Origin: an uncultured Oscillospiraceae bacterium
GTDB taxonomy: Bacteria > Bacillota > Clostridia > Oscillospirales > Acutalibacteraceae
Direction: 5' to 3'
Assembly (NCBI GenBank): GCA_900540865.1
Contig: UQHH01000008.1
Coordinates: forward strand, 1 to 64,000
DNA length: 64,000 bases
Made by a program: the position numbers and the translations under genes. The notes below the pieces were generated by a model. The model searched no databases, had not been told where the DNA came from, and was given only the letters and a program-made list of their open reading frames with translations. Each line of letters begins with the position of its first letter. Within the stretch, counting starts at the first letter, position 1. Shown one piece after another: positions 1-9,074 of this stretch.

Positions 1-30
1 CGATTCTAAATAAAAAACTACATCCTACAA

Positions 31-60
31 AAAGCGGGCGCCCGATTGGGCGCCCGCTTT
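31..60. terminator. bidirectional intrinsic terminator
   Basis: A perfect 13-bp inverted repeat (31-43 with 48-60) has a 4-nt loop. It begins with A and ends with T on either strand, so it could terminate transcription from both sides. It probably closes a gene lying left of the window. Confidence 0.75.
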
Positions 61-138
61 GATATAATCCTATTTAAATCTCCGTAGAAATTGAATAACA
101 AAAAAACGATATTATGAATATGATAGATAGGAAGCGCA

Positions 139-190
139 AAAAACGCGTGCGGTTATCCGCATGACAGCGGGATGATACACCCCGCGCGTT
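139..190 (-). terminator. branched terminator-like structure after DUF3795 gene
   Basis: Outer arms 142-147 and 185-190 pair and enclose two small hairpins (148-152 with 157-161; 167-171 with 181-185). Read on the minus strand the outer stem is followed by a run of T. It lies just downstream of the DUF3795 stop and probably ends the rlmD operon. The three-way-junction shape is unusual for a terminator. I see nothing else in 61-220. Confidence 0.5.
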
Positions 191-220
191 ACGCCTTAGG
201 GGAATACACATGCAAAAGCA

Positions 221-604
221 TTACCTTTTTCCAGTTAAAATAAAATCAATCAGCTCTTCTGCGTCATCAAACGCGTCATAATCGCCGGTAATCCCTTCGC
301 GATGGTATATAATCCCGTTTTTTTCGTTTTGCTCCAAACAGTCAAGCAGCTTTTCAAGCCCATACCTTTTTATGAACATAACAAATCCCTGCGGCTTACT
401 TTTTGTTAAAAGCCCCTTCCGGCAGCTTTCCGTACAGGAATAGCAGCTGGAAACGCCTTTTTCAATGGAGCATTTTCTGTTCTCGCACCACGCTTTATCA
501 GGGCATTCACCCGAATTGCATCCGGAGCAAGTATCGTTTTCCGAACATAAGCAGCAGGCTAAGCCGCATCTCGCAATCCCTAATTCCCGTTTCACATCGA
601 CCAC
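221..604 (-). CDS. DUF3795-type cysteine-rich protein
   Basis: A 127-residue protein whose N-terminal half is packed with cysteines (ARCGLACCLC, CSGCNSGEC, CSIEKGVSSCYSC). This is the hallmark of DUF3795 proteins, which probably bind zinc or an iron-sulfur cluster. The C-terminal part is acidic and ends in GDYDAFDDAEELIDFIL. No signal peptide or membrane segment is visible, so it should be cytoplasmic. The start is GTG at 604 behind AAAGGTAACG. It begins 10 nt after the rlmD stop, so the two are probably co-transcribed. Biochemical function is unknown, and linkage to an rRNA methyltransferase is not by itself informative. Confidence 0.75.
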   Translation of the reverse strand: MVDVKRELGIARCGLACCLCSENDTCSGCNSGECPDKAWCENRKCSIEKGVSSCYSCTESCRKGLLTKSKPQGFVMFIKRYGLEKLLDCLEQNEKNGIIYHREGITGDYDAFDDAEELIDFILTGKR

Positions 605-614
605 CGTTACCTTT

Positions 615-1991
615 CTATTTATTTACCCTTGACAGCAACGCCACGCATTCCACATGCGCCGTCCTTGGGAACATGTCTACAGGCGTAAGCTCCTCAACGC
701 GATAGCCGCTTTCCGAAAAAAGCTTTAAGTCGCGGGCAAGTGTCGCCGGGTCGCACGATACATACACAACGCGCCCGGGCACCATCTGTACTACGGTTTT
801 GATTAATTCCTTCCCGCAGCCCTTGCGCGGCGGGTCTAATATAACGGCGTCGGGCCGAATTCCCTCGAGCGAAAGCTGTTTCGCGGCTTGCGCCGCGTCC
901 GCGCATAAAAACCGCGCGTTTTCAATTCCGTTTTTCCGCGCGTTTTCACGCGCGTTTATTACGGCCTGCTCCACTACCTCCACGCCGATTAGGCTTTTTG
1001 CGTCCTTCGCCATGGTAAGGCCGATTGTTCCCGTCCCGCAGTAGAGGTCTAAAAGCGTTTCCCTTCCTGTAAGCGCGGCGTACTCTTTCGCTTTCTCATA
1101 GAGCCGCTGTGCCTGCGCCGGATTGACCTGGTAAAACGACAGCGGGGAAATCTCAAACGTGAGCCCGCAGAGCCGGTCGGTAATCGTATCGCTGCCCCAG
1201 ACGAGCCGGAATTTTCTTCCCAGGATTACGTTTGTTTTTTCCCGGTTGACATTGACAGTAAGTCCGCAAAAGCCCTTTATCCTTTCTGAAAGCATCCTTG
1301 CTAGCTCTGCTTCCCCCTTTAAGCCGTTGCCGTTTACAACGAGAACGGCAAGGGTTTCCCCTGTGCTCCTGCCATAGCGCAGGTACAGGTGGCGCAGCTT
1401 TCCCTTATGGGTAAGCTCGTCGTACGGCTCGGGCTTGTAAAGCTCCGCCCACTCCCTGAATACCGCGATAATATCTGAAAACACCGGCGGCTGGAGCCGG
1501 CAGGCTGTACAATCGACAATCCTATGGCTTTTATAGGCGTAAAAGCCCATAGAAAGGCCGCCGCCCTTCCCCGCTCCCACAGGAATCTGCGCCTTGTTGC
1601 GGTAATGCGCCTGCTCCTGCGCGCCGATGATTGGACTCATACGAAAATCATGAAGCCCGCCGATTCGCTCGAGCGCGTCTTTTACGCGCCGCTCCTTTAT
1701 TTCGAGCTCCGCCTCATAGCGCAGATGGCGGTAAACACAGCCGCCGCAGCTTTGAAACACGGGACAGTCCTGCTCCGCACGCGCGGGCGACGGCATAATA
1801 ATTTCTTCTATTTTGCCGATTGCGTAACGCTTTGACGTTTTGATGATTTTTACAGTGAGCTCATCCCCCGGTGCCGCGTTTGAAACAAACACAGCCATAC
1901 CGCGTACACGGCCCACTCCGCTGCCCTCTGCTGTCATTCCCGTAATCGTCAGCTTTACTGTCTCGTTCTTTTTCAGTGCCGTTTGTTCCAA
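615..1991 (-). CDS. rlmD: 23S rRNA uracil-C5 methyltransferase (RlmD/RlmCD, TrmA family)
   Basis: A 458-residue SAM-dependent RNA methyltransferase expected to form 5-methyluridine in 23S rRNA. An N-terminal TRAM (RNA-binding) domain spans about residues 8-65. It is followed by iron-sulfur ligands (CPVFQSCGGCVYRH and a later CTAC). The C-terminal Rossmann domain carries DLYCGTGTIGL for SAM, DPPRKGC, and VSCDPATLARDL with the catalytic cysteine. Length and motif order are normal for the family. Gram-positive members may modify both U747 and U1939, so the exact target is not certain. The apparent start is TTG at 1991. It lies 27 nt after the dockerin transglutaminase gene and 10 nt before the DUF3795 gene, in the same direction. 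Confidence 0.9.
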   Translation of the reverse strand: MEQTALKKNETVKLTITGMTAEGSGVGRVRGMAVFVSNAAPGDELTVKIIKTSKRYAIGKIEEIIMPSPARAEQDCPVFQSCGGCVYRHLRYEAELEIKERRVKDALERIGGLHDFRMSPIIGAQEQAHYRNKAQIPVGAGKGGGLSMGFYAYKSHRIVDCTACRLQPPVFSDIIAVFREWAELYKPEPYDELTHKGKLRHLYLRYGRSTGETLAVLVVNGNGLKGEAELARMLSERIKGFCGLTVNVNREKTNVILGRKFRLVWGSDTITDRLCGLTFEISPLSFYQVNPAQAQRLYEKAKEYAALTGRETLLDLYCGTGTIGLTMAKDAKSLIGVEVVEQAVINARENARKNGIENARFLCADAAQAAKQLSLEGIRPDAVILDPPRKGCGKELIKTVVQMVPGRVVYVSCDPATLARDLKLFSESGYRVEELTPVDMFPRTAHVECVALLSRVNK

Positions 1992-2018
1992 TATATTCTC
2001 ATCCGTTTCTCCATATTT

Positions 2019-3584
2019 TTAAGCCGCCGCGTCAAAGCTGCCGATGATGCCCGCTATCAGCTTTTGTATTTCAACCGCGTCTCGAACGCTGACGCTTCCG
2101 TCAGAATTCACATCCGCCGCGTTCGTTTCCGTCTCGTTGAAATTGAGAAGCCGCACGACCTCCTTCTGGATATAGAGCACATCGTCTATCTTGATGCGCC
2201 CGTCTCCGGTCGGGTCGCCTTTGGCAAAGGGCTCTACTACCGTTCTGTCGGCGAGCTTAATATTTGTAAAATAGACAGCATCGTCATCGTACCAATCTTT
2301 TTTCAGCGTATAGGCAAGCCGGCCTTCACGGAAAGCGATGCCGTAGATGCAATTGCCGGAGGACATATCGGCCGTAAATACCTCCTCTGTTTTTCCGCTT
2401 TTCGGGTTGAATGCGTAAATTTTCTCAGACGAATGATAATAAAGCTTTCCGTTCCCATGTGCCAGCGATACGTAATCATAATGCTTAAGCATATTATCTT
2501 CTACCATAATACTCCATGGCTCTAAATCTAGGGGAACGCTTTCCAAATAATATCCTAAAGACATATCGTAACGCTTGAGCGCTCCGCCTTCGCCGTTGAT
2601 GTAATAGGAATATTTATAATAGCTTCCGTCAATCGGAACAATTGACGCCGTATTATCATATGAATTCCAAAACGCGGAATCATACTTAACGCTCGTCGCC
2701 TGATAAGGCGATTCCCATCCAGTGTGGGCATTCGCTCCCGAAGAAATCGCTTTGTCGCTTTTCAGAAAAAAGTTATGCTGAAGGTGCCCCAGCGTTTTGT
2801 TTGTCGCATCGTCAAAGGTAACGTCTGCGTGATACCACTGCGAATCAATCTTTACCATGTTCCAGCCGTGGTTCATTTCATCGCTTGTCACATAAACGCA
2901 ATCGACGCCGAGCCTGTTCATTAAATCCTTATATGCAAGCGCGTAGCCCTGGCAAACCGCCTTATGGCCGGCAAGGCAGCCGTAGGCTGTATAGGGAAAA
3001 TAGCTCTTGAACGGCGACGCCGACTCATCATATTCGCAGTTCACCGCGGTTAAATCGTATACGGCGAGCGCTTTATCCATATCGGAAGACAGGTTTAATC
3101 CCCGCACCTGCTTTAATATCATAGAAACTGCGTCTTCATATCTCTTCTGTGCCTGCGGCAGCTCCTCCTCGGAAATCAAGTAGCTGAACTTTAACATTTC
3201 AAACGTATTGGTTTCTTCATTTTTAACATATCCGACCCGGAAGTCCAAATAATAAAACTGCGGATAGTTGTATATTAAATCTTCTACCAGCTGTGCGCCT
3301 TGGCTGAGGGGAATCGCGTATTGGCGGATATCTACGGTTTTTTCATAATTAGCTACCGCCCGGACCATGGCCGCAAGCGCCATATTATAGCTGTCGTCCC
3401 CGGCCTTACTGAATATATCCGCATCGTCCCGTCCGCTGAACAGCGAAATATAGCTATAGCCCGACCGCTCTTCTGCGGAAGAAACAGCAACCGATACCGT
3501 CGTTCCCTTCGCGGCTCCGGCATGCAGTACGGCGGCCCCCGAAAATAATAAAAAGCTTAACAGCCCGCATAATAATTTCTTCAT
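2019..3584 (-). CDS. secreted transglutaminase-like protein with C-terminal dockerin
   Basis: About 521 residues. The start at 3584 (MKKLLCGLLSFLLFSGAAVL) is preferred over an upstream in-frame codon because GAGGAAGG lies just before it and it begins a clean Sec signal peptide. The middle holds a transglutaminase/protease-like core: Cys in CQGYALAYKDL, His in MNHGWNMVKI, Asp in YHADVTFDD. The last ~60 residues are a type I dockerin with two calcium loops (GDPTGDGRIKIDDV and ADVNSDGSVSVRDAV), which would bind a cohesin. It is a tandem paralogue of the upstream gene, with near-identical dockerins. Bacterial members of this fold are often peptidases, and the substrate here is unknown. No cohesin protein is in the window. 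Confidence 0.85.
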   Translation of the reverse strand: MKKLLCGLLSFLLFSGAAVLHAGAAKGTTVSVAVSSAEERSGYSYISLFSGRDDADIFSKAGDDSYNMALAAMVRAVANYEKTVDIRQYAIPLSQGAQLVEDLIYNYPQFYYLDFRVGYVKNEETNTFEMLKFSYLISEEELPQAQKRYEDAVSMILKQVRGLNLSSDMDKALAVYDLTAVNCEYDESASPFKSYFPYTAYGCLAGHKAVCQGYALAYKDLMNRLGVDCVYVTSDEMNHGWNMVKIDSQWYHADVTFDDATNKTLGHLQHNFFLKSDKAISSGANAHTGWESPYQATSVKYDSAFWNSYDNTASIVPIDGSYYKYSYYINGEGGALKRYDMSLGYYLESVPLDLEPWSIMVEDNMLKHYDYVSLAHGNGKLYYHSSEKIYAFNPKSGKTEEVFTADMSSGNCIYGIAFREGRLAYTLKKDWYDDDAVYFTNIKLADRTVVEPFAKGDPTGDGRIKIDDVLYIQKEVVRLLNFNETETNAADVNSDGSVSVRDAVEIQKLIAGIIGSFDAAA

Positions 3585-3656
3585 GCTATCCTTCCTCACG
3601 GATGCACAGGCAAGCCCGTTCATCCCAAAAACTGATGTCCAGCTAATCTTTTGTGC

Positions 3657-5183
3657 CTATGCCGCCGCGTCAAAGCTGCCGATGATACCCGCTATCAGCT
3701 TTTGTATTTCGACCGCGTCGCGCACGCTGACGCTTCCGTCGGAATTTACATCTGCCGCGTTCTTTTCCGTCTCGTTGAAATTGAGAAGCCGCACGATCTC
3801 CTTCTGGATATAGAGCACATCGTCTATCTTGATGCGCCCGTCTCCGGTCGGGTCGCCCTTGGCAAAGGGCTCTACTACCGTTCTGTCGGCGAGCTTGATA
3901 TCTGTAAAATATATTTTATCCTGAAAATCCGGGTCCTGCTTCAGCGTATAGGCAAGCTTGCCGTCCCGGAAAGCAATTCCGTAAATGTACCCTTTTGAAA
4001 TATCGGCCGCAAACACTTCCTGCGTTGTTCCGCTTGCAGGATAGTACGCGTAAATTTTTTCCGGCGTGTTGTAATAAAGAACGTTTGCGCCTGCGGCTAC
4101 ATTCGCAAAGCTCACAGTATAATTGACGCCGCTTTCTCCCCATACCGGCCATTGCCCTACTGTAACAGAAAGCTTTTCCGCCCGGTTCGCCGCCATATCG
4201 CGCGACCATAGGTTGAAATCCAAATCCGAATAATAATAACGTCCGCCAAGCGGAAGGATTGCGCTTGTCACGCTGTTCCAAAACGCGTTGTCATACCTGG
4301 AATTGACCGCCTTGTAGGGAGAGGCCCAGCCCGTATGGTCGTATCCCTTGGAGGAAATAGCCGCGTCGCTTTTCAGGAAAAACAGGTGGTCGGCATACCC
4401 CAGCGAATCGGGAACCGGGTCGTCCCAGGTAATATCGACATGGTACCAGCTAGTGTCGAGCTTTATCATGTTCCACGCATGGTTCATTTCCTCGCTTGCC
4501 ACGACGATACAATCGATGCCGAGCCTGTCAAGCAAATCCTTATACGCGAGCGCGTAGCCCTGGCAGACCGCCTTCTTATCGACAAGGCAGCCGTAAGCGT
4601 TAAAAGGGAACACCTCGGTATCGGCAGCCGCTTCATCGTATTCGCAGGAAAGCGCGATGGCGTCGTGCAGAACGAGCGCCTTCTCCATGCTTGTTGGCAG
4701 GCCTTCCGCCTGCTTTAAAAGCGCGGAAACAGCGGCCTCATATTTTTTCTGCGCCTGCGGCAGCTCAGTTTTCGGAATCACATACTCAAACATAAGCACA
4801 GCGATTATATTCGTGTCCTCATAATAGCTGTAATACATGGTATTGGACATATAGTAAAACTGCGGGTTATCGTATATCAGCCTTTCCTGCAGCTCTCCGA
4901 CACGGCTGACCGGTATGTTATAATCGCTGATGTCGATTTCGCTTTTATAATTCTTCACCGCGCTCACCGCGTCCGACAGCGCCTTGCTCATGCTGTCGGA
5001 CGCGCGCAGGCTGTGGGTATTAGCGCCTATATTCTCCGCAAGCGTTACGCTCCCGTAGCCCAGCGGTTCTTCGGTTGACACCGCACCCTGCGAAGCCGTT
5101 CCAGCCTTAGCCGCCCCTGCAGGAAAAGCCGCAGCACCCGCGAGCATCAAAAGGCTCAATAGTACACATAATAATTTTTTCAT
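3657..5183 (-). CDS. secreted transglutaminase-like protein with C-terminal dockerin (paralogue)
   Basis: A 508-residue paralogue of the following gene with the same plan: signal peptide (MKKLLCVLLSLLMLAGAAA), an N-terminal region of unknown role, a transglutaminase-like core (CQGYALAYKDL, MNHAWNMIKL, YHVDITWDD giving Cys-His-Asp) and a C-terminal type I dockerin (GDPTGDGRIKIDDV, ADVNSDGSVSVRDAV). The catalytic-core and dockerin DNA is far more alike between the copies than the intervening linker. A good promoter (5260-5288, minus) precedes it, so it is likely the first gene of a run 5183 to 221. The cellulosome-type dockerin suggests surface complex assembly; enzymatic activity is inferred only from the triad. 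Confidence 0.85.
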   Translation of the reverse strand: MKKLLCVLLSLLMLAGAAAFPAGAAKAGTASQGAVSTEEPLGYGSVTLAENIGANTHSLRASDSMSKALSDAVSAVKNYKSEIDISDYNIPVSRVGELQERLIYDNPQFYYMSNTMYYSYYEDTNIIAVLMFEYVIPKTELPQAQKKYEAAVSALLKQAEGLPTSMEKALVLHDAIALSCEYDEAAADTEVFPFNAYGCLVDKKAVCQGYALAYKDLLDRLGIDCIVVASEEMNHAWNMIKLDTSWYHVDITWDDPVPDSLGYADHLFFLKSDAAISSKGYDHTGWASPYKAVNSRYDNAFWNSVTSAILPLGGRYYYSDLDFNLWSRDMAANRAEKLSVTVGQWPVWGESGVNYTVSFANVAAGANVLYYNTPEKIYAYYPASGTTQEVFAADISKGYIYGIAFRDGKLAYTLKQDPDFQDKIYFTDIKLADRTVVEPFAKGDPTGDGRIKIDDVLYIQKEIVRLLNFNETEKNAADVNSDGSVSVRDAVEIQKLIAGIIGSFDAAA

Positions 5184-5259
5184 GTAAAACCCTCCATATC
5201 GATTCGTCGGCTCCGCCGCATGGGCCTATGCATTCCTGATGCGGACGCATGTTACTTTG

Positions 5260-5288
5260 ATTATAGCATCCCGTATACGGAAAAACAA
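5260..5288 (-). promoter_or_regulatory. sigma-A-type promoter for dockerin transglutaminase genes
   Basis: On the minus strand TTGTTT (5288-5283) and TATAAT (5265-5260) are separated by 17 bp. They lie about 80 bp upstream of the 5183 start codon. Confidence 0.6.
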
Positions 5289-5414
5289 TCGCGGCGTCCC
5301 CTGAATTTTTACACACCGGTACAGTATTTTTCCGTTTTTTCGTTTAGCTTGCAACAAAAGGGCAAAAGTTTGCCGGAAAATGAAAAAACTATTTATTTTC
5401 CGGCGGCTGCGTAC

Positions 5415-5420
5415 TATAAT
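5415..5420 (+). promoter_or_regulatory. -10 box upstream of murC
   Basis: A perfect TATAAT with a poor -35 (TTTATT at 5392-5397, 17-bp spacing). Transcription would begin near 5427. That places the ATG at 5424 outside the message and favours the TTG at 5454 as the murC start. Confidence 0.5.
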
Positions 5421-5453
5421 AAAATGTACTATGTTTGGATTGGAAGTGTTTGT

Positions 5454-6842
5454 TTGGATACTGATAAGCTTTTGGATAACGTCAAGCGCGTTCATTTTAT
5501 CGGGATTGGCGGCTCCGGCATGTGCCCGCTGGCGGAAATCCTGCATGCGGAAGGCTTTGAACTGAGCGGCTCGGACGTAAACGAATCCGACACGCTGGAC
5601 AGGATAAAAGGATACGGCATTCAGGTATCTATGGAGCATAAAGCTGAAAATATAGAAGGCGCGCAGCTCGTCGTCTACACGGCGGCTGTCAAAAAGGAAA
5701 ACCCGGAGCTGGTAGCCGCGATTGAAAACGGTATTCCGGCAATTGAACGTTCCGTAATGCTGGGCGCCGTTACAAGACGGTACAACCGCTCCATTGCGGT
5801 TGCCGGTACGCACGGCAAGACCACGACGACCGCCATGCTTTCCCAGGTGCTCATCGGCAGCGGCTTCGACCCGTCGGCAATTATCGGCGGAAAGCTGCCC
5901 TATATCGGCGGGAACAGCTACGTCGGGCAGTCCGACATCATCGTCTGCGAGGCGTGCGAGTATGTAGACACGTTTTTGCAGCTTACGCCCGCAATCTCCA
6001 TTATCCTCAATATCGACGCCGACCATCTCGACTACTTTAAAAATCTGGACAACATCAAAAAGTCTTTTCATAAATTTGCCGAACAAACGAGCCGCCTACT
6101 CGTGTTGAACGGCGACGACCAGAACACCCTGGACGCGGTAGAAGATATAAGCCTTGACAGGCTGCTTTACGGTTTTGGTGAGCATAACGACTACCGCGCG
6201 GCAAACCTTACGGTAAGCCACGGCGCGGTTCAGCATTTCGATGTGATTTACCGCGGCGAAGCGCTCACGCACGTTACGCTCAACGTACCGGGAAAGCATA
6301 ACGTATTAAACGCGATGGCGGCCTTCGCCGCAGCGCACTACCTGGGCGATTCCCCCGCGCTGATTGCGGAGAATCTCGAAAAATTCACGGGTGTGCACCG
6401 CCGGTTTGAAATTCTCGGAAAGCCCTGCGGCATCACCGTGGCGGACGATTTCGCGCACCATCCCACTGAGCTTACGGCAACGCTTACCGCCGCGATGGAA
6501 ATGGGCTTTGGGCGCGTGTGGGCGGTATTTCAGCCGCACACGTATTCGCGCACCGCGATGCTGCTGGACGATTTTGCAAAGGCGCTTTCCATACCGGATA
6601 AAGTCGTCATGTCGGAAATCCTTGCCGTGCGTGAGGAAAACACCTATGGCATTTATACAAAAGACCTTGCCGAAAAAATCCCCGGCAGCGTGTGGTTCAA
6701 CACGTTTGAGGAAATCACCGGCTACATCTGCGAAAACGCGCAGCCCGGCGACCTTGTCCTGACGCTCGGCGGCGGCAACGTGTATATGTGCGCGGGCATG
6801 ATTTTAAAGGCGCTCAACGCAAAGGAATACCACGGCCAATAA
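5454..6842 (+). CDS. murC: UDP-N-acetylmuramate--L-alanine ligase
   Basis: A cytoplasmic peptidoglycan enzyme that adds L-Ala to UDP-MurNAc using ATP. Visible motifs are the N-terminal HFIGIGGSGM nucleotide-sugar loop, the GTHGKTTTTAML ATP loop, DADHLDYF, and the C-terminal HPTELTAT/FQPHTYSRT region of Mur ligases. The start is taken as TTG 5454 (GGAAG 8-12 nt upstream), giving about 462 residues, the usual MurC length. An in-frame ATG at 5424 is the alternative but sits only 4 nt after the -10 box. It is monocistronic, flanked by genes on the other strand, and followed by a terminator. Confidence 0.93.
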   Translation: MDTDKLLDNVKRVHFIGIGGSGMCPLAEILHAEGFELSGSDVNESDTLDRIKGYGIQVSMEHKAENIEGAQLVVYTAAVKKENPELVAAIENGIPAIERSVMLGAVTRRYNRSIAVAGTHGKTTTTAMLSQVLIGSGFDPSAIIGGKLPYIGGNSYVGQSDIIVCEACEYVDTFLQLTPAISIILNIDADHLDYFKNLDNIKKSFHKFAEQTSRLLVLNGDDQNTLDAVEDISLDRLLYGFGEHNDYRAANLTVSHGAVQHFDVIYRGEALTHVTLNVPGKHNVLNAMAAFAAAHYLGDSPALIAENLEKFTGVHRRFEILGKPCGITVADDFAHHPTELTATLTAAMEMGFGRVWAVFQPHTYSRTAMLLDDFAKALSIPDKVVMSEILAVREENTYGIYTKDLAEKIPGSVWFNTFEEITGYICENAQPGDLVLTLGGGNVYMCAGMILKALNAKEYHGQ

Positions 6843-6854
6843 CGAATAAAACAA

Positions 6855-6886
6855 AGGCCTCTCCGGCTTACCCGGAGGGGTCTTTT
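6855..6886 (+). terminator. murC intrinsic terminator
   Basis: A GC-rich hairpin (about 6857-6867 with 6871-6882, loop CTTA) is followed by TTTTTC, 13 nt after the murC stop. Confidence 0.75.
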
Positions 6887-6904
6887 TCATAATCGGATAA
6901 ATGC

Positions 6905-6937
6905 GAAAACAGGGCGGAATTCTCCCGCCCTGTTTTC
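6905..6937 (-). terminator. HtrA gene terminator
   Basis: A 13-bp perfect stem (6905-6917 with 6925-6937) with a 7-nt loop and A/T-rich outer ends, downstream of the HtrA stop. It could act in both directions. Confidence 0.7.
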
Positions 6938-6988
6938 TATATCAACATGTAAGAAAGAGGAAAAATGAAAAGTAATAAGCGTAATTGG

Positions 6989-8764
6989 TTAGAATAAGCC
7001 GTTGAGGAAATCGTCCAGGCTTCCGCCGCCGTTATTGCCTCCGTTGCGGTCGGAATAGCCGTCGTTTCCATTGTTGCCGAAGCCGTTGCTGTTGTCCGTG
7101 CCGGAATCCCCGCCGGACGCCGCCGGAACGCTTTCTTCAAGCGTCAGGCTCAGCTCGCCCGTCTGGCCGCTCCGGCTTACCTTGACCTTGACCGTATCGC
7201 CTACCGAATGGGATTTCAGCGCCTTGTTGACCTCGTCGGTAGTGCTTACTTCCGTGCCATCAATAGACACAATCCTGTCGCCGCGCTGGAAGCCCGCGCT
7301 CTCCGCGCTGGAGCCGGAGTTGACGCTCAGTACATAGACGCCCGTTTCATTGACGCCGTACATCATGGCCATCTGCTCAGACGTAATGTCGAGCAGGGAC
7401 ATCCCTAAATCGATTTGGCCCCTGACATAGCCGTACTCCGTCAGGTCGTCGAGCACGTCTGTGACCTGATTGACCGGAATCGCAAAGCCCAGGCCCTCGA
7501 TTTCCGTACCGGTGGATTTTGCAACGACAAGGCCAATCAGCTCGCCCTTTGAATTGAACATGCCTCCGCCAGAGTTACCGGGATTGATGGCCGCGTTCGT
7601 CTGGAGCAGGTTCATGGAAACGCCGTCAATGGTAAGGTCGCGGTTGAGCGCGCTTACGATGCCGTCTGTGACGGTTCCGCCGAGCTGTCCGAGCGGGTTG
7701 CCGATGACAACGGCCTTTTCACCCACCTTAATGGAATCGGAGTCTCCGAATACAACCGGAGTAAGGCCGCTTTCTTCTATTTTAAGCAGAGCCACATCAA
7801 GCACTGGGGAAGCCGAGCCGATAAGCTTTGCGGTATAGCTTTTGCCGTTTTTAAGCGTGACGGTAATTTTTGACGCACCGTCTATTACATGGTTGTTTGT
7901 AACGATATAGCCGTTTTCCGATACGATAACGCCGCTGCCCGCGCCGGATTCAATATATTGCTGCGCAAAGCTGCCGGTTTTTACGACCTCGGTTGTGATT
8001 TCGACGATGCTGTTCGCCGTTTTTTCCGCGATTTGCTCCGTCGTCATTGCGTCGCCCTGGTTCTCAGTTGTGCCGGAGGCAGTATTGATTACCTTCTGGA
8101 TAGTCAGGCCGCTTCCTGATGGCAGCACGCCGCTTTCCGTCAGGTTATCCGCAAGCCATCCGCCGCCGAATCCTACCACGCCTGCCGCGAGTACCCCGAC
8201 GGCCATCATCCCGGCAACAAAGCCACGAGTGGCCTTTTTCTTTTCCTTTTTGGGCTTTTTCTGTTTGCCGCCAGGCGCCGTATAGGGCGTTGTCATAATG
8301 GTGCCGCCGGGCTGTGTATATGGGCTCTCGTAAGTATTATCGCAGCCCTGCTGCGTTGTACCGGCTGTATTGCCGCCGTCATAATAGCTGTATTGGTAAG
8401 ATGAAGCCGTGGCCTGCTCCTGGTACTGCCCTGCCGCCGTCTGCTCTGCCTGATTTTCCGGCTCATTGTACAGGTAGCTTGTGCTGTTGTAGCTGCTGTA
8501 AATATTTTCCGGCTTTGCCTCGTCCGCACGGCCTGTATTTTCTGTGGAGGAATAGAAACCGGAGCCGCTGCCTCCGTCCGGCGTATAGAAGCTTTGCTGA
8601 GACGCGTGCCTCTGCGCTGCCTGCTCTGTTCCGGACGGCGCGGCCTGCATAGGGTCCTGCGCGTGTTCAAAATGGCTGCTGCTGTATACTTCGTGCTCGT
8701 TCGCGGGAATGCTGTTTTCGTGGTTTTCGTTTCCGCCGAAAGGCTCGTAAGGATTGTTGTTCAT
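6989..8764 (-). CDS. htrA: HtrA/DegP-family membrane-anchored serine protease
   Basis: A 591-residue envelope quality-control protease. Residues 1-170 are a long low-complexity cytoplasmic tail rich in N, S, T, Q, Y and G. A basic stretch (KQKKPKKEKKKATR) precedes one transmembrane segment (about 181-203). The trypsin-like domain has His292 (TNNHVIDG), Asp323 (LDVALLKI) and Ser398 (NPGNSGGG). A single PDZ domain follows (SAGFQRGDRIVSIDG), then a Gly/Asn-rich tail ending in LDDFLNGLF. The GGAGGT site 8 nt before the ATG supports the start. The disordered N-tail is longer than in many HtrA proteins. It is monocistronic. Confidence 0.92.
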   Translation of the reverse strand: MNNNPYEPFGGNENHENSIPANEHEVYSSSHFEHAQDPMQAAPSGTEQAAQRHASQQSFYTPDGGSGSGFYSSTENTGRADEAKPENIYSSYNSTSYLYNEPENQAEQTAAGQYQEQATASSYQYSYYDGGNTAGTTQQGCDNTYESPYTQPGGTIMTTPYTAPGGKQKKPKKEKKKATRGFVAGMMAVGVLAAGVVGFGGGWLADNLTESGVLPSGSGLTIQKVINTASGTTENQGDAMTTEQIAEKTANSIVEITTEVVKTGSFAQQYIESGAGSGVIVSENGYIVTNNHVIDGASKITVTLKNGKSYTAKLIGSASPVLDVALLKIEESGLTPVVFGDSDSIKVGEKAVVIGNPLGQLGGTVTDGIVSALNRDLTIDGVSMNLLQTNAAINPGNSGGGMFNSKGELIGLVVAKSTGTEIEGLGFAIPVNQVTDVLDDLTEYGYVRGQIDLGMSLLDITSEQMAMMYGVNETGVYVLSVNSGSSAESAGFQRGDRIVSIDGTEVSTTDEVNKALKSHSVGDTVKVKVSRSGQTGELSLTLEESVPAASGGDSGTDNSNGFGNNGNDGYSDRNGGNNGGGSLDDFLNGLF

Positions 8765-8972
8765 AAAATGACCTCCGTTCGTTTTTTAAAGTGCCGCTTT
8801 GAAAGCCGCACTGAATTTTTTGCGTTTTGTTTTTGCTGTGACTATATCTTACCCATTGTTCATGTCGGAAGTTTGAAAATGAAATGAAAGATTGCTTAAC
8901 TTAATGCGAACAAATTATGAATTGAACCGAATGCTTTTCTTTTTGAACAATAGGCGCCGTTCCGACGCAAGC

Positions 8973-9001
8973 TTGTATCTTTTGTCGAAGGATGGTATAA
9001 T
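8973..9001 (+). promoter_or_regulatory. ferritin gene promoter
   Basis: TTGTAT (8973-8978) and TATAAT (8996-9001) are separated by 17 bp, 74 bp upstream of the ferritin ATG. The leader carries no obvious riboswitch. Confidence 0.65.
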
Positions 9002-9074
9002 AACAACATGCCGTATAAGGGATTATCCCTCCGCGGCTGCAAAAGATAATCATGAAAGGCACGGGGTGTTCGAT

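Noticed and set aside
5424..5426. ATG start for murC
   Set aside because: It lies only 4 nt past the TATAAT -10, so it would be outside the transcript; TTG 5454 has a ribosome site and gives the normal N-terminus.
5226..6086. Long open frame on the minus strand across murC
   Set aside because: It overlaps murC, has no ribosome site and no protein-like composition; it is a mirror of murC codon bias.
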